DNA of 64,000 bases from Ruminococcus flavefaciens. GTDB taxonomy: Bacteria; Bacillota; Clostridia; Oscillospirales; Ruminococcaceae. The number at the start of each line of letters is the position of its first letter. The first letter of the stretch is position 1. Below, one piece after another: positions 34,571-43,109 of the stretch. The notes under the pieces were generated by a model. That model had not been told where the DNA came from and did no database searches. It was given only the letters and a program-made list of their open reading frames with translations. The stretch lies in contig NZ_FRCT01000011.1 in NCBI RefSeq assembly GCF_900143025.1, forward strand, positions 1 through 64,000, in the 5' to 3' direction. A program made the position numbers and the translations under genes.

Positions 34571-34615
34571 TTATGTACAACACGGATATGACAGTTTTTT
34601 CTCATACTGCCACAT
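34571..34615 (-). CDS. cotJC: 5' fragment of interrupted cotJC
   Basis: ATG at 34613-34615, three bases after the cotJB stop, behind AAGGAG seven bases away. It reads MWQYEKK, the standard CotJC N-terminus, then LSYPCCT from element 2 and a TAA at 34571. Only 34595-34615 (seven codons) is certainly cotJC. The frame resumes at CTT (28893) with LQYPVNIK. As it stands only a 14-residue peptide can be made. Confidence 0.9.
   Translation of the reverse strand: MWQYEKKLSYPCCT
34574..34597. other. Right attachment site of element 2
   Basis: TGTACAACA at 34574-34582 (element side) and the core GTTT at 34594-34597, which is read on the minus strand as the AAAC of Lys7-Leu8 in cotJC. It pairs with 28893-28918. 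Confidence 0.75.
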
Positions 34616-34618
34616 ATC

Positions 34619-34867
34619 TTATCTCCTTTCCCAGGGCCACGGATCATCTATCCAAGCCCAATGCTGCATATCGTTGTTCTGTTCGGGAGTTATAGGACCA
34701 AAGCGTCTGTTGTACTCATTAACAGCGTTTTCCCGCAGTTCCTTATACTTATTGAACATAGCAAGAGCCCGTTTACAGTTCGGGTGAGTATCGAGATAGA
34801 GATCAAGCTCTTTAAGTGTGAAATCGTACTTTTTTATCTTGCCGAGAAGTATTCTGCGTTCATTCAT
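34619..34867 (-). CDS. cotJB: Spore coat protein CotJB
   Basis: An 82-residue CotJB of full length: LLGKIKKYDFTLKELDLYLD, then HPNCKRAL and NEYNRRFGPIT, ending HWAWIDDPWPWE. In Bacillus subtilis cotJABC is a sigma-E mother-cell operon and the three proteins depend on each other. The ATG overlaps the cotJA stop by four bases (ATGA), and the stop is three bases from the cotJC start. The gene is intact, but its partner cotJC is split. Confidence 0.95.
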   Translation of the reverse strand: MNERRILLGKIKKYDFTLKELDLYLDTHPNCKRALAMFNKYKELRENAVNEYNRRFGPITPEQNNDMQHWAWIDDPWPWERR

Positions 34868-35121
34868 TTTCTGTCGCCACCTCCCGAAAAAGGCAGGTCA
34901 AGATCGGGAAAAAGAGTTCCCCTGCTGAGTGCCTTGTCGTCGTCATAGGTCTCGCCCCACTGCTGAAGCGGAACATACGCCATAGCAAGGGGAGTATTTT
35001 TCGGAAAGCGCGAGATATCGCTGTTTCCGTTCATATCAGGTCTCATATTTACAGAGCTCATGGAAGATTCACGCTCACGAAGTATGATGCCTTCCATGTC
35101 GTCAAAAAGATCGAGATTCAT
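34864..35121 (-). CDS. cotJA: Spore coat associated protein CotJA
   Basis: An 85-residue CotJA with the family core LAMAYVPLQQWGETYDDDKA and SRGTLFPDLDLPF. The frame is open to 35199, but AAAGGAGG nine bases before the ATG at 35121 decides the start. It is the first gene of cotJABC. The upstream 128 bases contain CATATTATAAAAT on the minus strand, which could be part of a promoter, but I cannot tell sigma-E from sigma-A there. Confidence 0.92.
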   Translation of the reverse strand: MNLDLFDDMEGIILRERESSMSSVNMRPDMNGNSDISRFPKNTPLAMAYVPLQQWGETYDDDKALSRGTLFPDLDLPFSGGGDRK

Positions 35122-35212
35122 AACTAAGTCCTCCTTTCCGCTGCGGAGAACCGTGCGAAGGTCCTCCGCACATTTTATAATATGAAATTCAGTCCCCATA
35201 GGTTACAAAAAA

Positions 35213-35239
35213 TCCCGAGAGCCATTTCTGCTCTCAGGA
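35213..35239 (-). terminator. Terminator of the PNPOx-like gene
   Basis: GCTCTC and GAGAGC stem extended by CC/GG pairs, followed on the minus strand by ATTTTTT. Confidence 0.8.
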
Positions 35240-35249
35240 TAATACGTTT

Positions 35250-35720
35250 TTATTTTGCTGACTTTGAATACCCGTTCTCAAACTCTTTTCCACAGTCATA
35301 ACGCTCAATATCATTTTTCAGAAGATCGCCTTTACCGTCATATCTGTAAAATCTTCCGCTGTCTGCTATAAATTCCATGATGCAGTAATCCTCGTCATCT
35401 ATGCCGCCAGGATAGTATTTTTCATCGCCTTCATTCCAGAGCAGCTCTTTATATTCTCTTTCAAAGTGGATTACAGTTTTTCCGTACAGACATATTCCCT
35501 CAAATGAAGTATCATCGGCAAAATAAAGACAGCTTTCCGGATGCTGCATGAGACTTTTTACATGGCTCGAACTTGTATTTGTAGATATAAGATGTCTGCC
35601 CATTCCTTTATGCCAGACGCAGAAAACTCTGCGGACATTCTGTCTGCCCTGTTCATCTGCATATCCTATGGTTGCAAACAAAGAACGGTCTATCAGATGC
35701 ATTATTTCGTCATGTGTCAT
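35250..35720 (-). CDS. Pyridoxamine 5'-phosphate oxidase-like flavin-binding protein
   Basis: A 156-residue protein of the PNPOx-like split-barrel family (FATIGYADEQGRQNVRRVF, TNTSSSHVKSLMQHPESCLYF). Members bind FMN or F420 and reduce small molecules. The function here is unknown. It lies between cotJA and a small exporter on the same strand but with its own terminator. Confidence 0.8.
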   Translation of the reverse strand: MTHDEIMHLIDRSLFATIGYADEQGRQNVRRVFCVWHKGMGRHLISTNTSSSHVKSLMQHPESCLYFADDTSFEGICLYGKTVIHFEREYKELLWNEGDEKYYPGGIDDEDYCIMEFIADSGRFYRYDGKGDLLKNDIERYDCGKEFENGYSKSAK

Positions 35721-35776
35721 ATCGTATCTGCCCTTTCATTATCATATCTTAATGTCCTGTAAGTTGTAACAAAAAA

Positions 35777-35812
35777 GCCGCAGTACCCTGAACTTCATCA
35801 GAATACCGCAGC
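35777..35812 (-). terminator. Terminator of the small exporter gene
   Basis: GCTGCGGTA and TACTGCGGC arms followed on the minus strand by TTTTTTG. Confidence 0.85.
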
Positions 35813-35818
35813 ATATTT

Positions 35819-36295
35819 TTAACCCTTGACTGCTGTGAATGCTCCGAAACCGAGAAGGGTAGCAGCTGTAATGATAATAGCTGCAAGTATAACTCCCAGA
35901 GTAACAGCTGTAATGGTCTTTTTGAAGTCAACCTCAAGGAAGCTTGCTGCAAGAGTGCCTGTCCATGCACCTGTGCCGGGGAGAGGTATTCCGACAAAGA
36001 GGAGAAGCGCCCAGAAAATTCCCTTTCCTGCCTTTTCCTTCAGCTTTTCGCCGCCGCTGTGACCCTTTTCAAGACACCATGTGAAGAACTTGCCGATAAC
36101 AGGCTTGTCTGCGCCCCATTCAAGTATCTTTCTTGCAAAGAGGTAAATAAACGGTACAGGTATCATATTTCCTATCATACAGATGATGACCGCATGATAC
36201 CACTTTACGCCCATACCAACACCCATCGGGATACCGCCTCTGAGTTCTAAGATAGGCACCATTGACAGCAAAAATGTAAAGATATACTTTTTCAT
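35819..36295 (-). CDS. Small multidrug export family membrane protein
   Basis: A 158-residue membrane protein of the COG2426/Sm_multidrug_ex family with four predicted segments. It has the characteristic ELRGGIPMGVGMG near the N-terminus and GIPLPGTGAWTG near 105-116. The start is set at the ATG at 36295 (AAAGTGAG upstream) rather than the ATG six codons earlier. The family name rests on weak functional data; transport of an unknown solute is the safest statement. Confidence 0.85.
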   Translation of the reverse strand: MKKYIFTFLLSMVPILELRGGIPMGVGMGVKWYHAVIICMIGNMIPVPFIYLFARKILEWGADKPVIGKFFTWCLEKGHSGGEKLKEKAGKGIFWALLLFVGIPLPGTGAWTGTLAASFLEVDFKKTITAVTLGVILAAIIITAATLLGFGAFTAVKG

Positions 36296-36391
36296 ATTTA
36301 TACTCACTTTCATTAATAATCACACACTTTTACTATTATCTCATATTATCGGGAAATAGTCAAGTATTTTCCAAAGATTTTTTCAAAGCGG

Positions 36392-36420
36392 TTGACTAAC
36401 ACCGTTCTATACGATATAAT
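36392..36420 (+). promoter_or_regulatory. Promoter of the first transpeptidase gene
   Basis: TTGACT at 36392-36397 and TATAAT at 36415-36420, spacer 17. Confidence 0.88.
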
Positions 36421-36483
36421 AATTAAGTGTAACGTAAGGAACGCTGAGTCCGTACTAATCTACAATAAAACGAGGATAAATAA

Positions 36484-37941
36484 ATGACTAAAAGAAAGAT
36501 CGCAGCACTTGCTGCTTCAATAGCAATGTCCGCATCATTTGCCTCCTGCTCGTCGTCTAACGTAGGACAGGCAAATATAAGCGATACAGCAACAGCTGAT
36601 ACCACAACAGCCACCGAGGCTTCCACAGAAGTAGCCACAACATCTCCTGCCGAAAAAGCCACTGATGCCACACCGACAGGTACTGCAATAAAGGGAAATA
36701 TCTACGACTGCAAGGGCAATCTCCTTGCTTCAACTGCTGAGGACGGCAAACGCCGTGTTTACGCTGATGCATATGCTCTGTCCTTTGCAAATATCCTTAC
36801 AACAATGTCCGACGGCTACGACACAGCATTTGAGGATATACTCACAACTCCTGCTGACGGCAACATGGGCAAGTCCATACAGCTCACCCTTGACGGAGAT
36901 ATCCAGAATCAGATTTACAGCTACATGGAAAGCAATAACATGGTAGGTGCAGCAGTTGTTCTCCGCACAGACGGTTCAATAATGGCTCAGGTAAACTATC
37001 CGTCCTACGACCCCAACAGCATTGCCGACCAGAAGTACGATGAGGAGCTTGCATGGGGCGAAAACGGCAACAAGGCTTTCAGCAACTACGAACCAGGTTC
37101 ATGCTTCAAGATAATGTCCGAGGTCATATCCGACAAGCACGGAGTATACTCCTTACAGGACGACGGCACATGGGATTTCGGCAACGATCACCCTATCGTA
37201 AACTGGGATCACAAGACCAATAAATCAAGCTATCCTATGCAGCGTTCTCTCAGCTCTGCATTCATAAATTCCAGTAATATCTTCTTTGCAAAGGCTTTCG
37301 ATACTATTGGTGAGGAGGCAGTCCTCAGTGACTTGCAGACCATTTTCCACTTCGGCAAGGACGATGCTTACGATATACACTGCGACTTCGGGGACCTCAG
37401 CAACAATATCGAGATAGAAGATATCGACGACCTGCGCAGAAGTGCGTTCGGTCAGTCAAAGGTGCTCACCTGCCCTATCTTCCTTGCAGCACTTGGCAGA
37501 GAGGCTGTATTCGGAGATATGGTCACTCCATTCGTACTGAAAAGCATCGTTGACCCTGCTGACGGCAGAACAAAGACAGGCGACGGCTCAAAGGCATACG
37601 ATGTTATAGCCTCCATACCTGTAGAGCTCCGCAACAATCTCCTCAACGGTATGTACAATGTTGCTTCCGATGTAGGAGTGTACACTCAGGGCAACTACAG
37701 CTTCTACGCAAAGACAGGTACTGCCGAGGGGTGGAGAGGCGATTACCTCTATATTACGGGCTGTGCAAAGAACAACAACGGTACAGGCTCGGAGAATTAC
37801 GACAACTATGATAACTACGGTGAAACAGGTTCGTATGTACTGGTAATGGAGATACAAAATCCACAGGCTCACGGCTTTGAATTTGCATCTCAGTCAGCAG
37901 GACTTTACAGTGGTATTCTCAACATAATTGCAGGCAATTAA
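36484..37941 (+). CDS. Lipoprotein penicillin-binding transpeptidase (paralogue 1)
   Basis: A 485-residue protein with a lipobox (SFASC, Cys22) and a Thr-rich linker (30-65), then a transpeptidase domain. The active-site motifs are S206-CF-K209 (SxxK), S263-S-N265 (SxN) and KTG in YAKTGTAE near 402. It lacks the membrane helix and dimerisation domain of class B PBPs, so it is a lipid-anchored D,D-transpeptidase or carboxypeptidase at the outer face of the membrane. A close paralogue follows at 38123. Both have their own promoters. Confidence 0.88.
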   Translation: MTKRKIAALAASIAMSASFASCSSSNVGQANISDTATADTTTATEASTEVATTSPAEKATDATPTGTAIKGNIYDCKGNLLASTAEDGKRRVYADAYALSFANILTTMSDGYDTAFEDILTTPADGNMGKSIQLTLDGDIQNQIYSYMESNNMVGAAVVLRTDGSIMAQVNYPSYDPNSIADQKYDEELAWGENGNKAFSNYEPGSCFKIMSEVISDKHGVYSLQDDGTWDFGNDHPIVNWDHKTNKSSYPMQRSLSSAFINSSNIFFAKAFDTIGEEAVLSDLQTIFHFGKDDAYDIHCDFGDLSNNIEIEDIDDLRRSAFGQSKVLTCPIFLAALGREAVFGDMVTPFVLKSIVDPADGRTKTGDGSKAYDVIASIPVELRNNLLNGMYNVASDVGVYTQGNYSFYAKTGTAEGWRGDYLYITGCAKNNNGTGSENYDNYDNYGETGSYVLVMEIQNPQAHGFEFASQSAGLYSGILNIIAGN

Positions 37942-37961
37942 AGTCGCTTTTTTGTAAAATC

Positions 37962-37987
37962 TTCCCTTTTGCACTTGCAGAAGGGAA
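37962..37987 (+). terminator. Terminator between the two transpeptidase genes
   Basis: TTCCCTT and AAGGGAA arms followed by TTTTTTT. Confidence 0.85.
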
Positions 37988-38014
37988 TTTTTTTATATTC
38001 TTTGTTAAAACGTA

Positions 38015-38043
38015 TTGACGAAAACATAAAAAGAATGTATAAT
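38015..38043 (+). promoter_or_regulatory. Promoter of the second transpeptidase gene
   Basis: TTGACG at 38015-38020 and TATAAT at 38038-38043, spacer 17. Confidence 0.88.
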
Positions 38044-38122
38044 AAAAAAAGAGAGATTTTCCGCTTGTAAAAAGTGGAAAAAGCACAAAAAATATACAAT
38101 ATGTACAAGGACGGTAATCATA

Positions 38123-39598
38123 ATGATTTTCAGGGGTAAATGGCTTATTCCGCTGCTTATTTCAGCAGCTGCGGTATTGTCGTTTCCGTCCTGTTCAGCG
38201 GAAGTAGGCCAAGTAACAGTCCACCGCGACTCAGATTCAAGCTCTGATCAGCAAGAAAACAACGGGGCGCAAGCCGCTATGACAACAGAGGAAACTACAA
38301 CGACCACAACTACAACAACACTGGTCTACAGAGGCAATATTTACGATACTAACTATAACCTCGTGACATATGGCACCTACGCCAACGAAAACATGGATCA
38401 GCGTTTTTACGGCGAGGGCTACAGCTATTCATTCAGTAATATTATAAGTGCAGCGTCAGCAGGCTTTGACGATGTTTTCGGCGACCTGCTCAGGACAAAC
38501 AATCCTTCTCCCGTTGACGGAAAAGCGAATGTAGGACAGTCCCTGCGCCTTACTATAGACGCAAACGTGCAGAATGCACTTTCAGCATATATGGCAAATA
38601 TGGGCATGGCAGGCTCTATTGTGGTAATGAGGACTGACGGCTCTATTCTTGCCGAGGTCTCCTACCCCAATTATGACCCCGAGCTCTTTGACGCAGATCC
38701 GTCATACGGCGAGAACCTCATGGGCGGAACTATTGCAAACAAGGCTTTCCAGAATGCTTCCCCCGGTTCATGCTTCAAGATAATGTCTGAGGTCATTGCC
38801 GACAAAAACGGTATAACCTCTCTTTACGACGACGGTACATGGGTGGATAGCGGAGCTACCATAGTAAACTGGGATCACGATACAGGCTATTATCCTGTTC
38901 CCGAAAGGACACTTACTTCTGCATTCGTTAATTCCAGCAATATCTTCTTTGCAAAGGCTTTCGACCAGCTTGGCACAGAACAGGTGCTTGCAGACCTTAA
39001 TGATATATTCCATTTCTGCGCCCCGATACAGTGCGATTTCGGACCTATTGAGAACAACATCGAGATATACTGTCTCGACGACCTGCGCAGAAGCGCTTTC
39101 GGACAGGCTTATGTGCGCACCTGTCCTATCTACCTTGCAGCTCTCGGCAGAGAGGCTATATTTGGCGATATGGTAAAGCCCTTCGTATTGCAGCAGGTAG
39201 TTGACACCAACGACCCGTACACCCAGACAGTCAAGGGCAGTACACCTTACGAGGTATTGGGAAGTATCCCCGAGAACTGCCGCAGCAATCTCCTCGAAGG
39301 TATGCGCGGAGTTGCAGGAAATCTCGGGCTCTATATCCCCGAAAACTACGAATTCTACGCCAAAACGGGCACAGCCGAAACAGGTGCAGGCGATTACCTT
39401 TACATCACAGGCTGCCTGAAAAACATCTACGACCGCACAGGCGAAAAGATAACCTATTCCAACTATGAGGAATACAAGCCAAACGGCTCATACATAATAG
39501 TTATGCAGCTCCAGAACCCTGCGGCTTTCGGATTTGATTTTGCAAGCCAGACAGGATATCTCTATCAGGGAATTATAAACACAGTCCTTGCATACTAA
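38123..39598 (+). CDS. Lipoprotein penicillin-binding transpeptidase (paralogue 2)
   Basis: A 491-residue tandem paralogue of the previous protein. The lipobox is FPSCS near 22-26, followed by a Thr/Glu linker. The transpeptidase motifs are SCFK in PGSCFKIM, SSN in FVNSSNIFFAK and KTG in YAKTGTAETG. The region around the active site is nearly identical between the paralogues (FFAKAFD, DDLRRSAFGQ, CPI.LAALGREA.FGDM), which shows a tandem duplication, while the linkers differ. Confidence 0.88.
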   Translation: MIFRGKWLIPLLISAAAVLSFPSCSAEVGQVTVHRDSDSSSDQQENNGAQAAMTTEETTTTTTTTTLVYRGNIYDTNYNLVTYGTYANENMDQRFYGEGYSYSFSNIISAASAGFDDVFGDLLRTNNPSPVDGKANVGQSLRLTIDANVQNALSAYMANMGMAGSIVVMRTDGSILAEVSYPNYDPELFDADPSYGENLMGGTIANKAFQNASPGSCFKIMSEVIADKNGITSLYDDGTWVDSGATIVNWDHDTGYYPVPERTLTSAFVNSSNIFFAKAFDQLGTEQVLADLNDIFHFCAPIQCDFGPIENNIEIYCLDDLRRSAFGQAYVRTCPIYLAALGREAIFGDMVKPFVLQQVVDTNDPYTQTVKGSTPYEVLGSIPENCRSNLLEGMRGVAGNLGLYIPENYEFYAKTGTAETGAGDYLYITGCLKNIYDRTGEKITYSNYEEYKPNGSYIIVMQLQNPAAFGFDFASQTGYLYQGIINTVLAY

Positions 39599-39611
39599 GT
39601 AAATACAGCAA

Positions 39612-39649
39612 AAACAAGCCGCTCTGTACCATGCAGAACGGCTTGTTTT
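39612..39649 (+). terminator. Terminator of the second transpeptidase gene
   Basis: AAACAAGCC and GGCTTGTTT arms with an inner CTG/CAG pair, then TGTT. Confidence 0.85.
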
Positions 39650-39792
39650 GTTAAATGATTGCACCCCCCTGTAAAAAGATAAATATTTTTCTGAAGAGTG
39701 AGAGCATTTGTATTTTTAAACGTCTAAGAAGTGAAAAGCATAAATCAGGCAGCTCTGCAAGCTGCTCCGTCCTTATAAAAGGAGGTCTTATT

Positions 39793-41484
39793 ATGAATAA
39801 ACGGAAATATTTATCCTTTATCTCTGCGCTGGCACTTTGTCTGACATCACTGCCTTTTACAAATATATACACTGCTGCGGAGGACAAAACCGCAGTATCA
39901 TCGGCATCGGACAACAAGCTTGATGCAGAAAAATTCTATGTAGTCGTAGGCACTTACGAAAACAATTACACACAGCTCAAATATGTATATCCCAATTCAA
40001 ACGCCGGTTATTCTGCCGACAAGATAGTATGGGAAAACGCACCTGCCGATCTTTCATACGGAGATGTACTCGTATCTGACGGTAACGAAAAAAAGACACT
40101 GGTTTATTCTGCACCCGATAATCCTGTCTATGCAATGGCATCTTACTATAAGCTCGATGACACAGCAGTTCTGAACAAGGTCGGAAACTGCTCTGATCTT
40201 ATGGACTCAAAGGAACTGACAGTAACAAGCGCAATGTACGACGGTTCGGGACACTGGAGCATTCATCTCAATGACGCAGACGGAAAAGAGTATTATTACG
40301 GTTACAGTTCTTACGGCTCAACCTTAGGTGTTGCTCTGTTTGGCTGTAAGACAGGCGATAAGTATCAGTTTGCTTTCAATGACGGAAAGCTCGTTGTTCC
40401 AATGGCAAAGAAAAATGATACTGAAACTGTTACCACTGTAACAACTTCCTCTGCTCCGCAGACAACCACCACAGCCCCGACTGAAAACACGCAAAATAAG
40501 TCATACTGGATATTCTACAATGACATCGACACAAAAGATATCGACGAAACCGTTGCCGAAAAGGTACACGATTACACCTATTCGCTGTACGAACAGGGCT
40601 TAGGCAGTACAGAGGTCGAAAAGAAGGTTGCTGATTATTCTCAGGAAATAAGGCTTGGACTCCTCAAAGAAGCATATAAGGAAGCTTCTGCAAAGATAGT
40701 AAAGGAGCTTGGAATTGAGGGTACAGAAGTATTCTGCTCAAATTATACTGCTACGATAGTATGCAAGCTTAGCGACGAGCAATATAAAATCGCTCAGAAG
40801 TCCGAAAACATCAAGCAGATAACAGTTTTCAGCGACCTGACCCTTGCTCCGCAGACAGAATTTACTGATAAAAACAGCTTCATAGAGCTCTTCACAACAG
40901 ATACCTCAGGCAAGCCTGTTTTGGGCGATAATGTAAAGGTAGATGCTGTATTGAACAGCGGGAATGACAAAGCAACAAATTACCTTATCATATACGGACT
41001 TTCAGACGTAAAAGAGATAAACAAAGTGGTTGACAAGCTTAATAAAGACAGTATGTTTATGTGGGCATCACCAATTGATACATTCAGCGGCGGTACTTAC
41101 AGTCTCATAAATACTAACACGAAGCTTAATGCACAGCTTATAGTATTCGCCGATGATGTACTCCCCGGATTTACGGGCTATAATGTAGAAAATTATTCCG
41201 AGAAGATCGGCTTTGACGCAAAGCCCTACATAAGCTTTCTCGGCGATACTAACGGCGACTGCAAATTAGACTCCTTAGACGCTTCAATTATTCTTTCTGC
41301 CTATGCAAAGGTGCAGACCTCCAACGACTATGCGCTCAGCGCGGCAGATATAAAGAAAATGGACGTTGACGGAAACGGCAGTGTTGACGCAGTTGATGCA
41401 TCAAATATTCTCTCATACTACACCCATGTTTCTACAGGCGGAAGCGGTACTCTGCGTGATTTCCTTAAAAATAAAAAAGCATGA
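39793..41484 (+). CDS. Secreted dockerin-bearing protein of unknown function
   Basis: A 563-residue secreted protein. AAAAGGAGG before 39793 sets the start; the 46 upstream codons are not conserved-looking. A signal peptide covers about 1-29. Residues about 40-195 form a beta-rich domain (YVVVGTYENNYTQLKYVYP). A Thr-rich linker follows at about 200-235, then a helical domain (about 240-300) and a mixed domain. A dockerin-like pair of calcium loops (DTNGDCKLDSLDASIILS, DVDGNGSVDAVDASNILS) lies at about 483-550. I do not recognise a catalytic family. The dockerin suggests assembly on a cohesin scaffold. Confidence 0.78.
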   Translation: MNKRKYLSFISALALCLTSLPFTNIYTAAEDKTAVSSASDNKLDAEKFYVVVGTYENNYTQLKYVYPNSNAGYSADKIVWENAPADLSYGDVLVSDGNEKKTLVYSAPDNPVYAMASYYKLDDTAVLNKVGNCSDLMDSKELTVTSAMYDGSGHWSIHLNDADGKEYYYGYSSYGSTLGVALFGCKTGDKYQFAFNDGKLVVPMAKKNDTETVTTVTTSSAPQTTTTAPTENTQNKSYWIFYNDIDTKDIDETVAEKVHDYTYSLYEQGLGSTEVEKKVADYSQEIRLGLLKEAYKEASAKIVKELGIEGTEVFCSNYTATIVCKLSDEQYKIAQKSENIKQITVFSDLTLAPQTEFTDKNSFIELFTTDTSGKPVLGDNVKVDAVLNSGNDKATNYLIIYGLSDVKEINKVVDKLNKDSMFMWASPIDTFSGGTYSLINTNTKLNAQLIVFADDVLPGFTGYNVENYSEKIGFDAKPYISFLGDTNGDCKLDSLDASIILSAYAKVQTSNDYALSAADIKKMDVDGNGSVDAVDASNILSYYTHVSTGGSGTLRDFLKNKKA

Positions 41485-41496
41485 ATATATGATATT

Positions 41497-41526
41497 CCCC
41501 CTTCGGAGCTTATAACTCCGAAGGGG
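41497..41526 (+). terminator. Terminator of the dockerin protein gene
   Basis: CCCCTTCGGAG and CTCCGAAGGGG arms followed by AAAGTTTTTT. Confidence 0.92.
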
Positions 41527-41537
41527 AAAGTTTTTTC

Positions 41538-41566
41538 TTTACAAAAGCATCAAAACGTAGTATAAT
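41538..41566 (+). promoter_or_regulatory. Promoter of thrH
   Basis: TTTACA at 41538-41543 and TATAAT at 41561-41566, spacer 17. Confidence 0.85.
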
Positions 41567-41602
41567 AGTAGAGTAATATCTTAAATAAACGGAGGAATTT
41601 AT

Positions 41603-42208
41603 ATGTATATAACTTGTCTTGACCTTGAAGGCGTACTCGTCCCCGAGATTTGGATAGCATTTGCAGAAGCAAGCGGTATCCCCGAACTCAAAAAAACCAC
41701 CCGTGACGAGCCCGATTACGATAAGCTTATGAAATGGCGTATCGGTGTTCTCAAGGAGCACGGTCTCGGTCTCAAGGAAATTCAGGACACTATCGCTAAG
41801 ATAGACCCAATGCCGGGCGCAAAGGAGTTCCTTGACTCTCTCCGCGAGCTTGGTCAGGTAATCATCATCAGCGATACTTTCACACAGTTTGCCGCACCTT
41901 TGATGAAGAAGCTGGGCTGGCCTACTATATTCTGCAACAGCCTTGAAGTAGCAGATAACGGCGAGATAACAGGCTTCAAGATGCGCTGCGAAAAATCAAA
42001 GCTCACAACAGTAAAAGCACTTCAGTCCATCGGCTATGATACCATAGCAAGCGGCGACAGCTACAATGACCTCGGCATGATAGAGGCAAGCAAGGCAGGA
42101 TTCCTGTTCAGAAGCACAGAGCAGATCAAGAAGGATCACCCCGAGCTTCCTGCTTTCGAGACATATGACGAGCTGCTCGACGCTATAAAGAAGGCAATGG
42201 CTGACTAA
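41603..42208 (+). CDS. thrH: ThrH-type phosphoserine phosphatase / homoserine phosphotransferase
   Basis: A 201-residue HAD-superfamily protein. The usual first motif DxDGT is replaced by DLEGVLVPEIW, the hallmark of ThrH. Motif II is ISDTFTQF and motif III GDSYNDLGMI. ThrH of Pseudomonas removes phosphate from phosphoserine and can pass it to homoserine. It would feed serine or threonine synthesis. CGGAGG precedes the ATG. nadE follows 67 bases on and may share the transcript. Confidence 0.9.
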   Translation: MYITCLDLEGVLVPEIWIAFAEASGIPELKKTTRDEPDYDKLMKWRIGVLKEHGLGLKEIQDTIAKIDPMPGAKEFLDSLRELGQVIIISDTFTQFAAPLMKKLGWPTIFCNSLEVADNGEITGFKMRCEKSKLTTVKALQSIGYDTIASGDSYNDLGMIEASKAGFLFRSTEQIKKDHPELPAFETYDELLDAIKKAMAD

Positions 42209-42275
42209 TGCATAAAAGGGCGGGATCTGCCGCCCGTAAACCACAGTCTCAGACTGATAAAACGGAGGTATAAAA

Positions 42276-43025
42276 ATGAGCTACAGCTTTAATGCAGAAA
42301 AAGTTACCAATGATGTTGTACAGTGGGTACGCGACCTTTTTGAAAAGACAGCCACTCCCCAGACCAATGCCGTTATCGGTATATCAGGCGGTAAGGACAG
42401 CTCCGTCGCCGCAGCAGTTTGCGTAAAGGCTCTCGGCAAGGACAGGGTCATCGGAGTTCTCATGCCACAGGGCGAACAGGCTGATATCGCATACAGCCGC
42501 CTTTTAGTGGATACACTTGGCATAAAGAGCTATACTATCAATATCGGCGACACCGTAAGCTCATTCATGGGCGAGCTGAAAAAGCACATGGAGCCTTCAA
42601 ATCAGGCTGTTGTAAACACTCCTGCACGTATAAGAATGACAACTCTCTACGCAGTTGCAGCCTGTCACAACGGCAGAGTTGTAAACACCTGCAATATGTC
42701 TGAGGACTGGGTAGGCTATTCCACAAAATTCGGTGATGCCGCAGGAGACTTCTCTCCACTTTCAGACCTTACGGTAACAGAGGTCTTACAGGTAGGCGAA
42801 TATCTCGGACTCCCAAATGAACTGGTACATAAAGTGCCTATCGACGGACTCTGCGGCAAGACCGACGAGGAGAATCTCGGCTTCACATACGCTATGCTGG
42901 ACAGATATATCCGCGGACTCGACGACCTGAGCTCAGAGCCTGCAATAAAGGAGAAGATCGACAGAATGCACAGAGCTAATCTCCACAAGCTCCAGCTCAT
43001 GCCGAAATTTGAGTTCAAACCATAA
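42276..43025 (+). CDS. nadE: NAD+ synthetase (ammonia-dependent)
   Basis: A 249-residue NadE. It makes NAD+ from nicotinate adenine dinucleotide, ATP and ammonia. The PP-loop is GISGGKDSS at about 35-43. TCNMSEDWVGYSTKFGDAAG is the conserved second region, and VPIDGLCGKTDEENLG binds the substrate. It lacks the glutaminase domain of the larger form. Confidence 0.95.
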   Translation: MSYSFNAEKVTNDVVQWVRDLFEKTATPQTNAVIGISGGKDSSVAAAVCVKALGKDRVIGVLMPQGEQADIAYSRLLVDTLGIKSYTINIGDTVSSFMGELKKHMEPSNQAVVNTPARIRMTTLYAVAACHNGRVVNTCNMSEDWVGYSTKFGDAAGDFSPLSDLTVTEVLQVGEYLGLPNELVHKVPIDGLCGKTDEENLGFTYAMLDRYIRGLDDLSSEPAIKEKIDRMHRANLHKLQLMPKFEFKP

Positions 43026-43038
43026 TAAATACCTAAAA

Positions 43039-43078
43039 AGCCGCCTGTACTGTGAAATTCTCACAAATACAGGCGGCT
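43039..43078 (+). terminator. Terminator of nadE
   Basis: AGCCGCCTGTA and TACAGGCGGCT arms followed by ATTTTTATTT. Confidence 0.9.
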
Positions 43079-43109
43079 ATTTTTATTTAAAACATAGAAC
43101 TGCAAATAT

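Larger units (their letters stand above)
28893..34597. mobile_element. Element 2: 5.7-kb serine-recombinase element within cotJC
   Basis: It separates codon 7 and codon 8 of cotJC. The repeated core GTTT puts its length at 5,701 bp. Joining the ends gives TGTACAACA, 28 bases, TGTTGTACA, with the core at the centre, a typical integrase attP size. The joined host sides give GTAT...ATAC around the same centre. Contents: recombinase 2 with its 3' end at the boundary, a hairpin repeat, an ECF sigma factor with a membrane/dockerin partner, and an 85-residue protein at the far end. Confidence 0.82.
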
